From contig CAAFXQ010000187.1 in NCBI GenBank assembly GCA_900767015.1, positions 1 to 18,747 of the forward strand: a stretch of 18,747 bases of DNA. The letters run 5' to 3'. The position numbers and the translations under genes are program-made. The notes under the pieces are model-generated. The model worked only from the letters and a program-made list of their open reading frames with translations, ran no database searches and was not told the origin of the DNA. Position 1 is the stretch's first letter. Each line of letters begins with the position of its first letter. This document shows positions 7,201-14,737 of the stretch, piece by piece. This stretch comes from Clostridia bacterium (GTDB taxonomy: Bacteria > Bacillota > Clostridia > Oscillospirales > Acutalibacteraceae).

Positions 7201-8330
7201 TAAACCTCATCAATGGTCGACATACTGACTGGGCAAATCAGCGACCATGCATTCACAACGGGATTGTTAAACTCCTCAGCTCCAAAGCCTGTTGTCAAAA
7301 ATCGTGTCGCCGTTACGGCGTCGGTCGAAATGTCTGCATTTTCGCCGTCAAATTCGCTGACATCGGGTACGCCGTCATTGCACCTGATTTTAACAGCTTT
7401 ACCGTCGATTTTCAAAGTGACTTCGCCGTCCGTAAGCCGGGTTTGCTTTGCCTTGTACGCAAACAGTTTTTCGATAAACGATCTGAAATCATAGATTTTG
7501 TACGAGGCGTCCTCGGAAATTTTGTGTTCGTCGCAGATTCCGGAAAGCTCTCTGATAAGCTCCTTTTGAAAATCCGTGACCTTTACATGAAGCGTCCACC
7601 GGTGCTTCGCTTTGGCAAATGCATAAAGCACTTCGGCGGCGTCGGCGGGATTGCTGAGATAAATATCCTTGATTTCATCTCTTTCGCTTATGAGAAAGCC
7701 TAATAGTCTGTGATCGTCGAAAACAGCGTATGAATCGAGGTTCCAAGTTGAGATGATATCCGAAAACTCGGTCTCTTTTCTCTCCCAACGGCTCACTTCT
7801 GAGCCGTAAATCTTTGCACACTGCTGTAATAAACCTGCGGACGAAAACGGATCTTGGAATTTAAGCTTCTTTTCCGGCTTGAAGTGATTGATAAAGTAGT
7901 TCGAAAGCGTAAAGGTGTGGTGAATCCCACCTTTTTCGAAGCCGAACCGGCTGTACCGTTGGCGGTAGCCGGAAAGGACGGCAATCTCGGCGCCTTTCTG
8001 AGCGGCGATTTTGTCCGCTTCCTCCAAAAGCATTCTCATAAGACCCCGGCCTCTGTACTTTTTGTCAACCGCTACTGAGCCGATGCCCAATGCTTTCATT
8101 TCGCTGTCACCCAAAAGAAGCTTTGTGTCATAAAAGGCGAGGGCGGCAATGATTTTGCCGTTGTCTTTTATTATAATGTGGCTGTCGGTGCATTTTTCTT
8201 TGTCTCTGTATAGTTTCGGCATGATTTTTAGAAAGCTTGTTTTAAATACTTTGTTTTCAAAGCGTAAAAGCTCATTGTAATCATCATAAGCTGCAAGGGT
8301 TATCGGATAATTTGTGTCAGTCTGATTCAA
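7200..8330 (-). CDS. Eis-like GNAT N-acetyltransferase with SCP2-like C-terminal domain
   Basis: A 376-residue protein with the layout of the Eis family: an N-terminal GNAT acetyl-CoA-binding domain (VAVDKKYRGRGLMRMLLEEA, about 86-105, with the R-G-R-G pyrophosphate loop), the conserved YSRFGFE block (126-132), a second GNAT-like part, and a sterol-carrier-protein-like C-terminal domain (about 285-376). Family members transfer acetyl groups to amines, in some cases to aminoglycosides; the substrate here is unknown and resistance should not be assumed. The start is TTG (8330-8328), supported by AAAGGAG 9 bp upstream; the nearby ATG is out of frame and stops after eight codons. A well-spaced promoter lies just upstream. 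Confidence 0.88.
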   Translation of the reverse strand: MNQTDTNYPITLAAYDDYNELLRFENKVFKTSFLKIMPKLYRDKEKCTDSHIIIKDNGKIIAALAFYDTKLLLGDSEMKALGIGSVAVDKKYRGRGLMRMLLEEADKIAAQKGAEIAVLSGYRQRYSRFGFEKGGIHHTFTLSNYFINHFKPEKKLKFQDPFSSAGLLQQCAKIYGSEVSRWERKETEFSDIISTWNLDSYAVFDDHRLLGFLISERDEIKDIYLSNPADAAEVLYAFAKAKHRWTLHVKVTDFQKELIRELSGICDEHKISEDASYKIYDFRSFIEKLFAYKAKQTRLTDGEVTLKIDGKAVKIRCNDGVPDVSEFDGENADISTDAVTATRFLTTGFGAEEFNNPVVNAWSLICPVSMSTIDEV

Positions 8331-8360
8331 GATTTTCTTCTCCTTTCTTTCATATGGTAT

Positions 8361-8389
8361 ATCATAACATCTTCAGTGAAATTTATCAA
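8361..8389 (-). promoter_or_regulatory. Promoter of the Eis-like acetyltransferase gene
   Basis: On the minus strand TTGATA (8389-8384), a 17-bp spacer and TATGAT (8366-8361), both 5 of 6 or close. It lies about 30 bp upstream of the TTG start, in the gap shared with the divergent MFS gene. Confidence 0.75.
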
Positions 8390-8456
8390 CCGTAACTTTT
8401 CTTCTGCTGCATTATACAAAAATACAAGAGAAATCCGACTTTTCTTGTTGAAACTG

Positions 8457-8485
8457 TTGATTTTACCGACGTTAGTCTATATAAT
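8457..8485 (+). promoter_or_regulatory. Promoter of the MFS transporter gene
   Basis: TTGATT (8457-8462), a 17-bp spacer and a perfect TATAAT (8480-8485), about 45 bp before the start codon. The two divergent promoters in this 200-bp gap do not overlap. Confidence 0.8.
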
Positions 8486-8530
8486 GTAATAGCGTTTGTT
8501 CGCTGTATTATTTATGATGGGAGAATCAAT

Positions 8531-9934
8531 ATGAACGAAAACAAAAGGATTTCAAAACGGGTGTGGTTTAACATTATCCTGTTCGGATTCATGGGTCAGA
8601 TAGCGTGGAATATCGAAAACATGTATTTCAATACGTTTCTGTATAATTCCGTTTATTCGAACGGCACGACGCAGGCGGCAATCGACGGGACAATGCCCGT
8701 TATGAAAGCAATCAGCATCATGGTTGCTTTAAGTGCCGCAACAGCTGTTATTACAACTTTTATCATGGGTAACCTCAGCGATAAGATGAAAAAGAGAAAG
8801 GTTTTTATCTCTGTCGGCTATATTCTGTGGGGTATCGTGACGGGTGCGTTCGGCCTGATTACAAGAGACCATATCGCAACACTGTTCGGTCTTTCCGATG
8901 AAGTCAAGATTCTGACAGCGACCGTCTGGACGGTTATCATCATGGACAGCGTCATGACCTTCATGGGCTCAACGAGTAACGACTCTGCGTTTAACGCATG
9001 GATAACCGATATCACGGCACCCGAAAACCGACCGCAAGTCGAAACGGTGCTTGCCGCTTTGCCGATGGTTGCGATGGGGATTGTTGTTGTTCTCGGTTCG
9101 TTTGCTCAAAGCGGAAAAATCGGTTATGACGTTTTCTTCCTGGCTCTCGGCGCCTTTGTTATTATCTGCGGCGTTGTCGGTCTGTTCTCCTTGCAGGATC
9201 CCGAACAGCCCGAAAACAAGCAGACCGATTCTTCCGGCTATTGGAGAGATTTGTTCTACGGCTTCAAGCCGAGCACGATAAAGGAAAACTCCCGTCTGTA
9301 TCTGACGCTTGCCGCAAGCTGTCTTTTCTCGGTTGCCGTTCAGGTTTTCTTCCCGTATATACTTATTTATATTCAGTATGTCATTATGCCGGCTTCCGAG
9401 GGTATGAATATTCTTTCCGCTTCGTTCCTCATTCCCGCAATCCTTGCCGTTGCTTTTTTGGTGGCAGGTCTTGTTGTACTTTTACGAGTGGGCGAAAGAA
9501 AGAGCAAATCCTATGCCCTTGTTCCCGCCGCCGTGCTGTTTGTTGTCGGTCTTTTCACGCTGACCTTTGCGAAGAATCTTCTTTCGATGGTCATCTGCGC
9601 CTGCATTATGGCGGTCGGCTATGCCGTTCTGATGATTCTCTTAAATGCCGCAGTTCGTGACTTTACACCCGAAAATAAAGCGGGTCTTTTTCAAGGGATC
9701 CGCATGATCTTCAATGTCCTGATTCCGATGGTTGCAGGTCCCATGCTCGGCAATCTTGCGGCGGCAAATTCCGGCGTCACTTATACCGACGAATACAATG
9801 TTGTCAAGGACGCTCCGACATCGAATATGTTCCTTTACGCCGCTATTGTTGCCGTGTTTGTTTTTATACCGCTTGCAGTACTTATCAAAAAAGGCTTTGA
9901 GGTTAAGAAAGAAGCCGAGACGGTTGCCGCTTAA
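8531..9934 (+). CDS. Major facilitator superfamily transporter
   Basis: A 467-residue membrane protein with about 12 hydrophobic segments and a central hydrophilic loop (about residues 222-250, PEQPENKQTDSSGYW). The loop between segments 2 and 3 carries an MFS motif-A-like stretch, GNLSDKMKKRK (80-90). The overall look resembles the sugar:cation symporter (GPH/SLC45-like) branch, with a highly charged C-terminus, but no substrate can be deduced. Start ATG 8531 has GGGAG 6-7 bp upstream. It stands alone between a divergent acetyltransferase and a convergent SPFH operon, so there is no enzyme neighbour to suggest a substrate. Confidence 0.88.
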   Translation: MNENKRISKRVWFNIILFGFMGQIAWNIENMYFNTFLYNSVYSNGTTQAAIDGTMPVMKAISIMVALSAATAVITTFIMGNLSDKMKKRKVFISVGYILWGIVTGAFGLITRDHIATLFGLSDEVKILTATVWTVIIMDSVMTFMGSTSNDSAFNAWITDITAPENRPQVETVLAALPMVAMGIVVVLGSFAQSGKIGYDVFFLALGAFVIICGVVGLFSLQDPEQPENKQTDSSGYWRDLFYGFKPSTIKENSRLYLTLAASCLFSVAVQVFFPYILIYIQYVIMPASEGMNILSASFLIPAILAVAFLVAGLVVLLRVGERKSKSYALVPAAVLFVVGLFTLTFAKNLLSMVICACIMAVGYAVLMILLNAAVRDFTPENKAGLFQGIRMIFNVLIPMVAGPMLGNLAAANSGVTYTDEYNVVKDAPTSNMFLYAAIVAVFVFIPLAVLIKKGFEVKKEAETVAA

Positions 9935-9952
9935 TCTAAGTGCAAAAAAATG

Positions 9953-9980
9953 AAGCAGGGATTTTTCGTCCCTGCTTTTT
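9953..9980. terminator. Bidirectional terminator between the MFS and SPFH genes
   Basis: A 9-bp perfect stem AAGCAGGGA / TCCCTGCTT (9953-9961 and 9969-9977) with a 7-nt loop. The plus strand continues with a run of T residues to 9980. The minus strand continues CATTTTTTTGC, so the element can end both convergent transcripts. Confidence 0.9.
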
Positions 9981-9994
9981 GTATGTCCGGTTGA

Positions 9995-10915
9995 TTATTC
10001 TTTGACAAGCTCCTTGATGCCTGTTGCAAGACCGGCAAGCGACTGGATTTCCGACGGAATGATAATCTTGGTTGACTGACCGTCGGCAACCTTTTCAAGC
10101 GAATTGAGACTGCGAAGAGCCACGACGGCGTTCGACGGATTCGATTCGTTGATAAGCCGGATACCCTCGGCTTCCGCTTTCTGAATGGCAAGAATGGCCT
10201 GGGCTTCACCGTCGGCTTCACGGATTTTACGCTCTCTGACGGCGTCTGCCTGCAAAATAGCGGCTTCCTTGTCTGCCTGTGCAGCAAGAATCTTGGCTTC
10301 CTTCTGACCTTGAGCGACGAGAATCTTGCTTTCCTTGTCACCCTCGGCACGAAGAATCGCTTCTCTTCTTTCACGTTCGGCTTTCATCTGCTTTTCCATG
10401 GCGTCCTGAATTTCACGGGGCGGAAGAATGTTTTTGAGCTCAACACGATTGACCTTGATGCCCCACGGGTCGGTCGCCTCGTCAAGAATACCTCTGATTT
10501 TCGAGTTGATGGTGTCACGGGAGGTGAGGGTGTGGTCGAGTTCAAGCTCACCGATGATGTTACGAAGGGTCGTAGCGGTAAGGTTTTCGATAGCTGAAAG
10601 CGGTCTTTCAACGCCGTAGCAGTATAACTTCGGGTCGGTAATCTGGAAGAAAACGACGGTATCAATCTGCATGGTGACGTTATCTTTTGTGATAACCGGC
10701 TGCGGATCAAAGTCAACAACCTGCTCTTTCAAAGAGACGATTTTTGCGACACGTTCAAAGATCGGTAATTTGACATGAAGACCGGTTTGCCACGTTGCTC
10801 TGTATGTGCCAAGTCTTTCAATAACATACGCTTTTGACTGCGGAACGATTTTGATGTTTAAGGCGATGATGATAACCGCAATCAGAACAAGTGCGATAAT
10901 GACATATTTTAACAT
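9995..10915 (-). CDS. SPFH/band 7 (stomatin-like) membrane protein
   Basis: A 306-residue protein with an N-terminal transmembrane segment (about 3-20), an SPFH/band 7 domain (about 21-180, with KIVPQSKAYVIERLG and WGIKVNRVELKNI), and a long Ala/Glu/Lys-rich coiled coil (about 175-255, repeats such as EAKILAAQADKEA). The layout is that of QmcA/slipin-type prokaryotic stomatins, which oligomerise on the membrane and are linked to microdomain organisation and quality control of membrane proteins. Ribosome binding site AGGAGG lies 7 bp before the ATG. It directly follows nfeD (22-bp gap), the partner with which this family is commonly paired. It is the last gene of the minus-strand run and ends at a strong terminator. 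Confidence 0.94.
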   Translation of the reverse strand: MLKYVIIALVLIAVIIIALNIKIVPQSKAYVIERLGTYRATWQTGLHVKLPIFERVAKIVSLKEQVVDFDPQPVITKDNVTMQIDTVVFFQITDPKLYCYGVERPLSAIENLTATTLRNIIGELELDHTLTSRDTINSKIRGILDEATDPWGIKVNRVELKNILPPREIQDAMEKQMKAERERREAILRAEGDKESKILVAQGQKEAKILAAQADKEAAILQADAVRERKIREADGEAQAILAIQKAEAEGIRLINESNPSNAVVALRSLNSLEKVADGQSTKIIIPSEIQSLAGLATGIKELVKE

Positions 10916-10937
10916 TTTTATTCCTCCTGAAATTATT

Positions 10938-11387
10938 TTATTTGGTTTCGACTGTTTCTTTTTCGCTGACGATAAGCTTTACGCCCTCGATTCTTTCAAC
11001 GTGCACATTTTCACCGACGGGAATCACGGTGTTGTTTTGACTTCTTGCGGTCCATACACTGCCTCTTACCTTGACCTGACCGGTGCCCTGTGTGTTGTTG
11101 ATTTCCTCGAGCACGACTGCCGATTCGCCGATATACATATCAGCGTTTGTCCTCTGCATTTCGGTTTTTGTGAACTTTTTAAGGTACGGACGGGCGATGA
11201 TCAGCGTCACAATTGAGACAGCAACAAATACAATCAGCTGAACGGTTGTATCGGCTCCGACAACGTTGGCAATGATGGCGCCGACAGACCCGACTGCAAA
11301 CCAGATTGTAACAATCTGAGCCGTTGCCGCTTCGATAACGCCGAAAATTACTGCCAGAGCAATCCATACCCAAAGAAGACTGTTCAT
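10938..11387 (-). CDS. NfeD family membrane protein
   Basis: A 149-residue short-form NfeD protein: two to three hydrophobic segments in the first 70 residues (MNSLLWVWIALAVIFGVIEAA..., then VTLIIARPYL) and a C-terminal OB-fold domain (about 83-149, starting YIGESAVVLEEI). It lacks the protease domain of long NfeD proteins. NfeD OB domains are thought to work with the adjacent SPFH protein, and the gene order here fits. I chose ATG 11387 because AAAGGAGG lies 7 bp upstream; the longer in-frame reading adds 12 residues that include the ribosome binding site itself. A very strong promoter precedes it. Confidence 0.92.
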   Translation of the reverse strand: MNSLLWVWIALAVIFGVIEAATAQIVTIWFAVGSVGAIIANVVGADTTVQLIVFVAVSIVTLIIARPYLKKFTKTEMQRTNADMYIGESAVVLEEINNTQGTGQVKVRGSVWTARSQNNTVIPVGENVHVERIEGVKLIVSEKETVETK

Positions 11388-11413
11388 TTTTTTACCTCCT
11401 TTCCTTTGATACA

Positions 11414-11442
11414 AGTATAGCACACTTACAATTAAATGTCAA
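11414..11442 (-). promoter_or_regulatory. Strong promoter of the nfeD-SPFH operon
   Basis: On the minus strand TTGACA (11442-11437), a 17-bp spacer ending in TGTGC, and TATACT (11419-11414). The -35 is perfect, the -10 is 5 of 6, and the spacer ends in an extended -10 TGn. This should be among the strongest promoters in the window. Confidence 0.9.
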
Positions 11443-11453
11443 TATATATTTGC

Positions 11454-11834
11454 TTACAATATATTGGTTAAACTCAGTTTTTGCATTTCTTCAATATCTT
11501 TTATCTCTTCAAGACATTCTTCGGCTTTTTCACTGAACAGGGCTTTGTCCTGCTGTTTGGAAAGCTTTAAAAGAATCCCTAAATTTTTCTTCAGCGTGTC
11601 GCTGTTTTCGGTGCCGATAAACAAAGTGAGCTTGTTTTCCGAGTCATAAAAAAGCGCAACGGCTTTTTGTGCGTGCATAATGCTTTTTGAGTTGTCGCCT
11701 GCGGTGAAAGAAGAAAGGGAAGCTTCGACGTTTTCTTTTATCGGCTGTATTTCGCTTTTCACTGTTTTTACGCAAAAAACAGCGGCGACGATGCAAAGAA
11801 CGATTGCGGCGAGAGCAAAAATAAACCGTTTCAT
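11454..11834 (-). CDS. DUF4363 family membrane-anchored protein
   Basis: A 126-residue protein with one N-terminal hydrophobic segment (about residues 4-23) and a soluble part that is mostly helical and charged, probably outside the membrane. I recognise it as DUF4363, a small clostridial family with no known function. Its ATG overlaps the stop codon of the DUF421 gene (ATGA, 4 bp), and AAAGGAG lies inside the end of that gene, so the two are translationally coupled. The pairing with DUF421 is one I recall from other Clostridia. No terminator follows before the nfeD promoter. Confidence 0.8.
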   Translation of the reverse strand: MKRFIFALAAIVLCIVAAVFCVKTVKSEIQPIKENVEASLSSFTAGDNSKSIMHAQKAVALFYDSENKLTLFIGTENSDTLKKNLGILLKLSKQQDKALFSEKAEECLEEIKDIEEMQKLSLTNIL

Positions 11835-12508
11835 TTTTTACTCTCCTTTAAAATAACTGTTGTTTTGCCTGTGGAATCTGCCGTCATCAGCAAAATGTCC
11901 GTTAGCCTCAGCTTCTTTTCATCAAGAATGCCCAACAGCTTTTGCTTGTTCATCTTGCACAGGTCAAATTCCCGTTCGACTATTTTTCCGTCGCTGACGA
12001 CAAGGCAGGGGAGAGCGGCTTCCTCTTTTTTGATCCCTATATCTTCGGCCGTCACCGTGGTCAAGTTCGATTTGAGCATCACGCTTACCGCTCCGTTGGT
12101 TTCGACGTAGGCATAGGCGACGTCTTCTAAGTTGAAGATGTCTTTTTGACGGAGCATCTGTAAAAGATCGTCGGTGCTGTAACGAATCAGCTTCATGTTT
12201 TCCTGTTTGAGCTTTCCTTTTTCGATGATAAGAACGCTGTGTCCCTGAAACAGCGTCCGAAATCTTCCCGATTTGAGCGAAAGACAAGAGAACAGAACTT
12301 CAAGAGAAGCCAACAGTAAGATTCCGACAATGCTTGTAAGAAGCGCACAGTCGCCGTTCTGAAGCGGCATCGACGCAATTTCGGACATCAGTATGGTGAT
12401 GACCAATTCGGCGGGCTGTAATTCGCCGATCTGCCGTTTTCCCATGAATCTGACGCTGATGATGACAACAAAATAAACGATGAATGTTCTGATAATAAAA
12501 GCCGGCAT
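11831..12508 (-). CDS. DUF421 (YetF/YdfR-like) membrane protein
   Basis: A 225-residue protein of the DUF421 family: two to three N-terminal membrane segments (about 4-75) with the family signature FMGKRQIGELQPAELVITILMSEIAS (read around residues 21-46), then a soluble C-terminal domain with the typical block RYSTDDLLQMLRQKDIFNLEDVAYAYVE (109-136) and a second related half. In Bacillus, homologues are envelope or spore-associated proteins; the biochemical function is unknown. No ribosome binding site lies at normal distance from the start ATG 12508-12506. Instead GAAAGGA sits beyond a perfect hairpin that would bring it to 9 nt when folded. It overlaps the DUF4363 gene by 4 bp. Confidence 0.88.
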   Translation of the reverse strand: MPAFIIRTFIVYFVVIISVRFMGKRQIGELQPAELVITILMSEIASMPLQNGDCALLTSIVGILLLASLEVLFSCLSLKSGRFRTLFQGHSVLIIEKGKLKQENMKLIRYSTDDLLQMLRQKDIFNLEDVAYAYVETNGAVSVMLKSNLTTVTAEDIGIKKEEAALPCLVVSDGKIVEREFDLCKMNKQKLLGILDEKKLRLTDILLMTADSTGKTTVILKESKK

Positions 12509-12517
12509 ATTATCTGT

Positions 12518-12557
12518 AAACAGAAAGCGGAATAAGTGGTTTTGAAGCTTTCTGTTT
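12518..12557 (-). promoter_or_regulatory. Leader hairpin between SD and start codon of the DUF421 gene
   Basis: A perfect 11-bp inverted repeat, AAACAGAAAGC (12518-12528) and GCTTTCTGTTT (12547-12557), with an 18-nt loop. On the minus strand it is preceded directly by GAAAGG (12563-12558), a good anti-16S match, and followed by ACAGATAAT and the ATG. If folded, the SD-to-ATG spacing falls from 49 to 9 nt. Confidence 0.75.
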
Positions 12558-12567
12558 CCTTTCGTGC

Positions 12568-12596
12568 ATAATAGTATCCGGCTTTAGTTTTGACAA
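12568..12596 (-). promoter_or_regulatory. Promoter of the DUF421-DUF4363 operon
   Basis: On the minus strand TTGTCA (12596-12591), a 17-bp spacer and TATTAT (12573-12568), both 5 of 6 matches. Transcription should begin near 12560-12563, so the message would start at or next to the GAAAGG sequence and its leader hairpin. Confidence 0.7.
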
Positions 12597-12620
12597 AAAA
12601 GCAGGCTGATAGTCATTCGC

Positions 12621-13109
12621 TTATTCATATTGAAATGAATATTTGAAATTGCCTGCATCAATCCGTTCGATCTTCTGCGTTTCGGTGTTGAATGTAATCA
12701 TGCATTTTCCATACTTGTAATCACAATTGATTTTTTCCGTTCCGTTCTTTTTGACGGTAAGTCCGTTTTGCACTTCTTCCATGGACTTGAACAAATTCTC
12801 AATCACGTTTTTCTCCGCAGGGAAAGCGCTTTGGGGTACACTTTCCGTCTTCATGGAGCCGATGAGAATATAATCGGTTCCGTCCTGAACGGCAAAGGTG
12901 AGATTTTTAATATTTTCCGGCTCTGTCACGGTCAGACTCATGGCATGGGGGGAAGCGTACTTGAATCTCCCCGTCATAACCGTATCACCGCTTTTTGCTT
13001 TTACCGTCGCCTCAAACGGTTCGACGGTGAAAGTTTCGCTCTTACTCGAGCAGGAGAAAAAGGCAAACGTAACTAGTACTGCTGTCAAAACAATTAAAAT
13101 CTTCTTCAT
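12621..13109 (-). CDS. Small lipoprotein of unknown function
   Basis: A 162-residue protein that begins MKKILIVLTAVLVTFAFFSC, a type II signal peptide with lipobox FFSC and acylation site Cys20, so it should be anchored on the outer face of the membrane. The mature part is about 140 residues, mixed and charged, with no motif I recognise; a YGKCMITFNTETQKIERID-like stretch near the C-terminus recalls small beta-rich lipoproteins, but this is not an identification. The start ATG 13109-13107 is preceded by AGGTGA; a TTG five codons upstream is in frame but less well placed. It lies 51 bp behind nnr, with the nnr terminator in between and no room for a promoter after it. Confidence 0.75.
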   Translation of the reverse strand: MKKILIVLTAVLVTFAFFSCSSKSETFTVEPFEATVKAKSGDTVMTGRFKYASPHAMSLTVTEPENIKNLTFAVQDGTDYILIGSMKTESVPQSAFPAEKNVIENLFKSMEEVQNGLTVKKNGTEKINCDYKYGKCMITFNTETQKIERIDAGNFKYSFQYE

Positions 13110-13122
13110 AAAAATCACCTGC

Positions 13123-13150
13123 AAAAAACGCCCTGAATCATACAGGGCGT
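13123..13150 (-). terminator. Rho-independent terminator of nnr
   Basis: On the minus strand an 8-bp perfect stem ACGCCCTG / CAGGGCGT with loop TATGATT is followed by a run of T residues. It begins 10 bp after the nnr stop. The SD of the lipoprotein gene begins a few bases after the T-run. Confidence 0.9.
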
Positions 13151-13160
13151 CAGCAGTGAT

Positions 13161-14705
13161 TTATTCGAAATCGGCGAACACGTCTTTAAGATTGTCAATG
13201 ACATCGCTCGGAAGCATTCCCGTTTTCGAATGTTGTTCGGCAACAGAATCGGCGGAATGTCCGTGAATATAGACACCGACCGTCGCCGCATCTTTCAGCG
13301 TAAGGCCCTGTGCGGCGAGCGACGCAATGATACCGGCAAGAGCGTCTCCGCTTCCGCCTTTGGCAAGTCCGCAGTTGCCGGACGAATTGACATAAACATC
13401 GTTTTCGCCGCTTGCCGCAACAACCGTATTGGCGCCCTTGAGAACGAGCGTGACGTTGTAAGTGTCGGCAAAATTCCGGGCGGTTTTGACTCTGTCAGCC
13501 TGTATCATTTCGGTCGGTATGCCCGTCAGTCTTGACATCTCCTTCGGGTGCGGAGTCAGAATGACGGGTCCTGCCGCTTCCTTTATCATATCTATGTCGG
13601 AAGCGATGATGTTTATTCCGTCTGCGTCGATAATCAGCGGAACTTTTACGGTTTTAATGATCTGCCGTACGATTTCTTTCGTGTCGTCATTGACGCCCAG
13701 ACCGCAGCCGATCAGAACAGCGCTGTATTTTGAAAGTGCAGGTAAAAGAGTATCAAGACAGTCGGCGCTGAGTGTGCCCTGACTGTTTTCCGCAAGCGGC
13801 ATCAGAAGCGATTCCGTAAGCTTTAATGCCATCGGCGTATAAATGCTTTCGGGGAAAGCCGCCGTCACAAGGCCGGCACCCGAGCGAAGCGCTGCCGAAG
13901 CCGCAAGCACGGGAGCACCGGGCATAGTCTTGCTTCCGCATATGGAAAGCACATGGCCGAAATCGCCCTTATTGGCGGTGGAACTTCTTTTCGGAAGATG
14001 ATAGGATACCTCGGTCTTGCTGAACGTATACATCGAATTTCTGATCAGCTTATAGCTGTCCTCGGGAATTCCGATGTTGGCGATGATGATATCGCCGCAG
14101 CAGTCGGCCGCCGGGTGAATGATGTGAGCGGGCTTAAGAGCCGATATGGCAATCGTGTAATCGGACTTAAAACAGTGTTCGTCCATAAAGCCGCTGTCGC
14201 AGTATACGCCGCTCGGGACGTCAACGGCAAATTTGATTCCGTCTGCTCTTGACATTTCATCGATCAGGGCGGCAATGTCATCGCTTAAGTTGCCGTAAAA
14301 GCTGAAGCCGAAAATTGCATCAACAATGATATCGGCACATTTGACGGTCTGAATCGCTTTGAGTCTGTCCGCTTCGTACCAGACAGTCGGGATGGAAAGA
14401 TCGACCATCATTTTGTACATATAGATCGCTTCCTGGCTTGTCGGGTAGCCGCAGGCGAGAACGGCGCAGACATTGTAGCCGTTTTCCGCAAATTTTCTTG
14501 CAATGACAAAGCCGTCGCCGCCGTTGTTGCCCTTTCCGCAGACAACGACAACATTTCTTCTTCTGACCGTACCTTTTTCAATCACATTCCGGATATTTCT
14601 TGTACAGGCGGAACCGGCGTTTTCCATCATTCTCTGGTAGCTGAGACCGTATTTTGCGGTATATTGTTCCACCTGTTTCATTTCGGCGCTGTTGAGCAGT
14701 CTCAT
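13161..14705 (-). CDS. nnr: Bifunctional NAD(P)HX epimerase / ADP-dependent NAD(P)HX dehydratase
   Basis: A 514-residue fusion protein that repairs hydrated NAD(P)H. The N-terminal YjeF_N domain (about 1-215) epimerises R- and S-NAD(P)HX and shows the motif CGKGNNGGDGFVIAR (56-70). The C-terminal ribokinase-like domain (about 225-510) dehydrates S-NAD(P)HX using ADP, with LTPHPKEMSRL and the nucleotide-binding GGSGDALAG block (450-458, Asp454). Length fits bifunctional Nnr. I chose ATG 14705 because GAGGTG lies 6-7 bp upstream; an in-frame GTG three codons earlier overlaps that ribosome binding site. It is the first gene of the minus-strand run and diverges from pheST. The intact motifs argue for both activities. 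Confidence 0.95.
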   Translation of the reverse strand: MRLLNSAEMKQVEQYTAKYGLSYQRMMENAGSACTRNIRNVIEKGTVRRRNVVVVCGKGNNGGDGFVIARKFAENGYNVCAVLACGYPTSQEAIYMYKMMVDLSIPTVWYEADRLKAIQTVKCADIIVDAIFGFSFYGNLSDDIAALIDEMSRADGIKFAVDVPSGVYCDSGFMDEHCFKSDYTIAISALKPAHIIHPAADCCGDIIIANIGIPEDSYKLIRNSMYTFSKTEVSYHLPKRSSTANKGDFGHVLSICGSKTMPGAPVLAASAALRSGAGLVTAAFPESIYTPMALKLTESLLMPLAENSQGTLSADCLDTLLPALSKYSAVLIGCGLGVNDDTKEIVRQIIKTVKVPLIIDADGINIIASDIDMIKEAAGPVILTPHPKEMSRLTGIPTEMIQADRVKTARNFADTYNVTLVLKGANTVVAASGENDVYVNSSGNCGLAKGGSGDALAGIIASLAAQGLTLKDAATVGVYIHGHSADSVAEQHSKTGMLPSDVIDNLKDVFADFE

Positions 14706-14737
14706 AGGTAACACCTCTCATAATATTTTACAATCGG

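Noticed and set aside
12575..12620. Possible terminator behind the lipoprotein gene
   Set aside because: There is a T-run on the minus strand but only a 4-bp stem in front of it, too weak to call.
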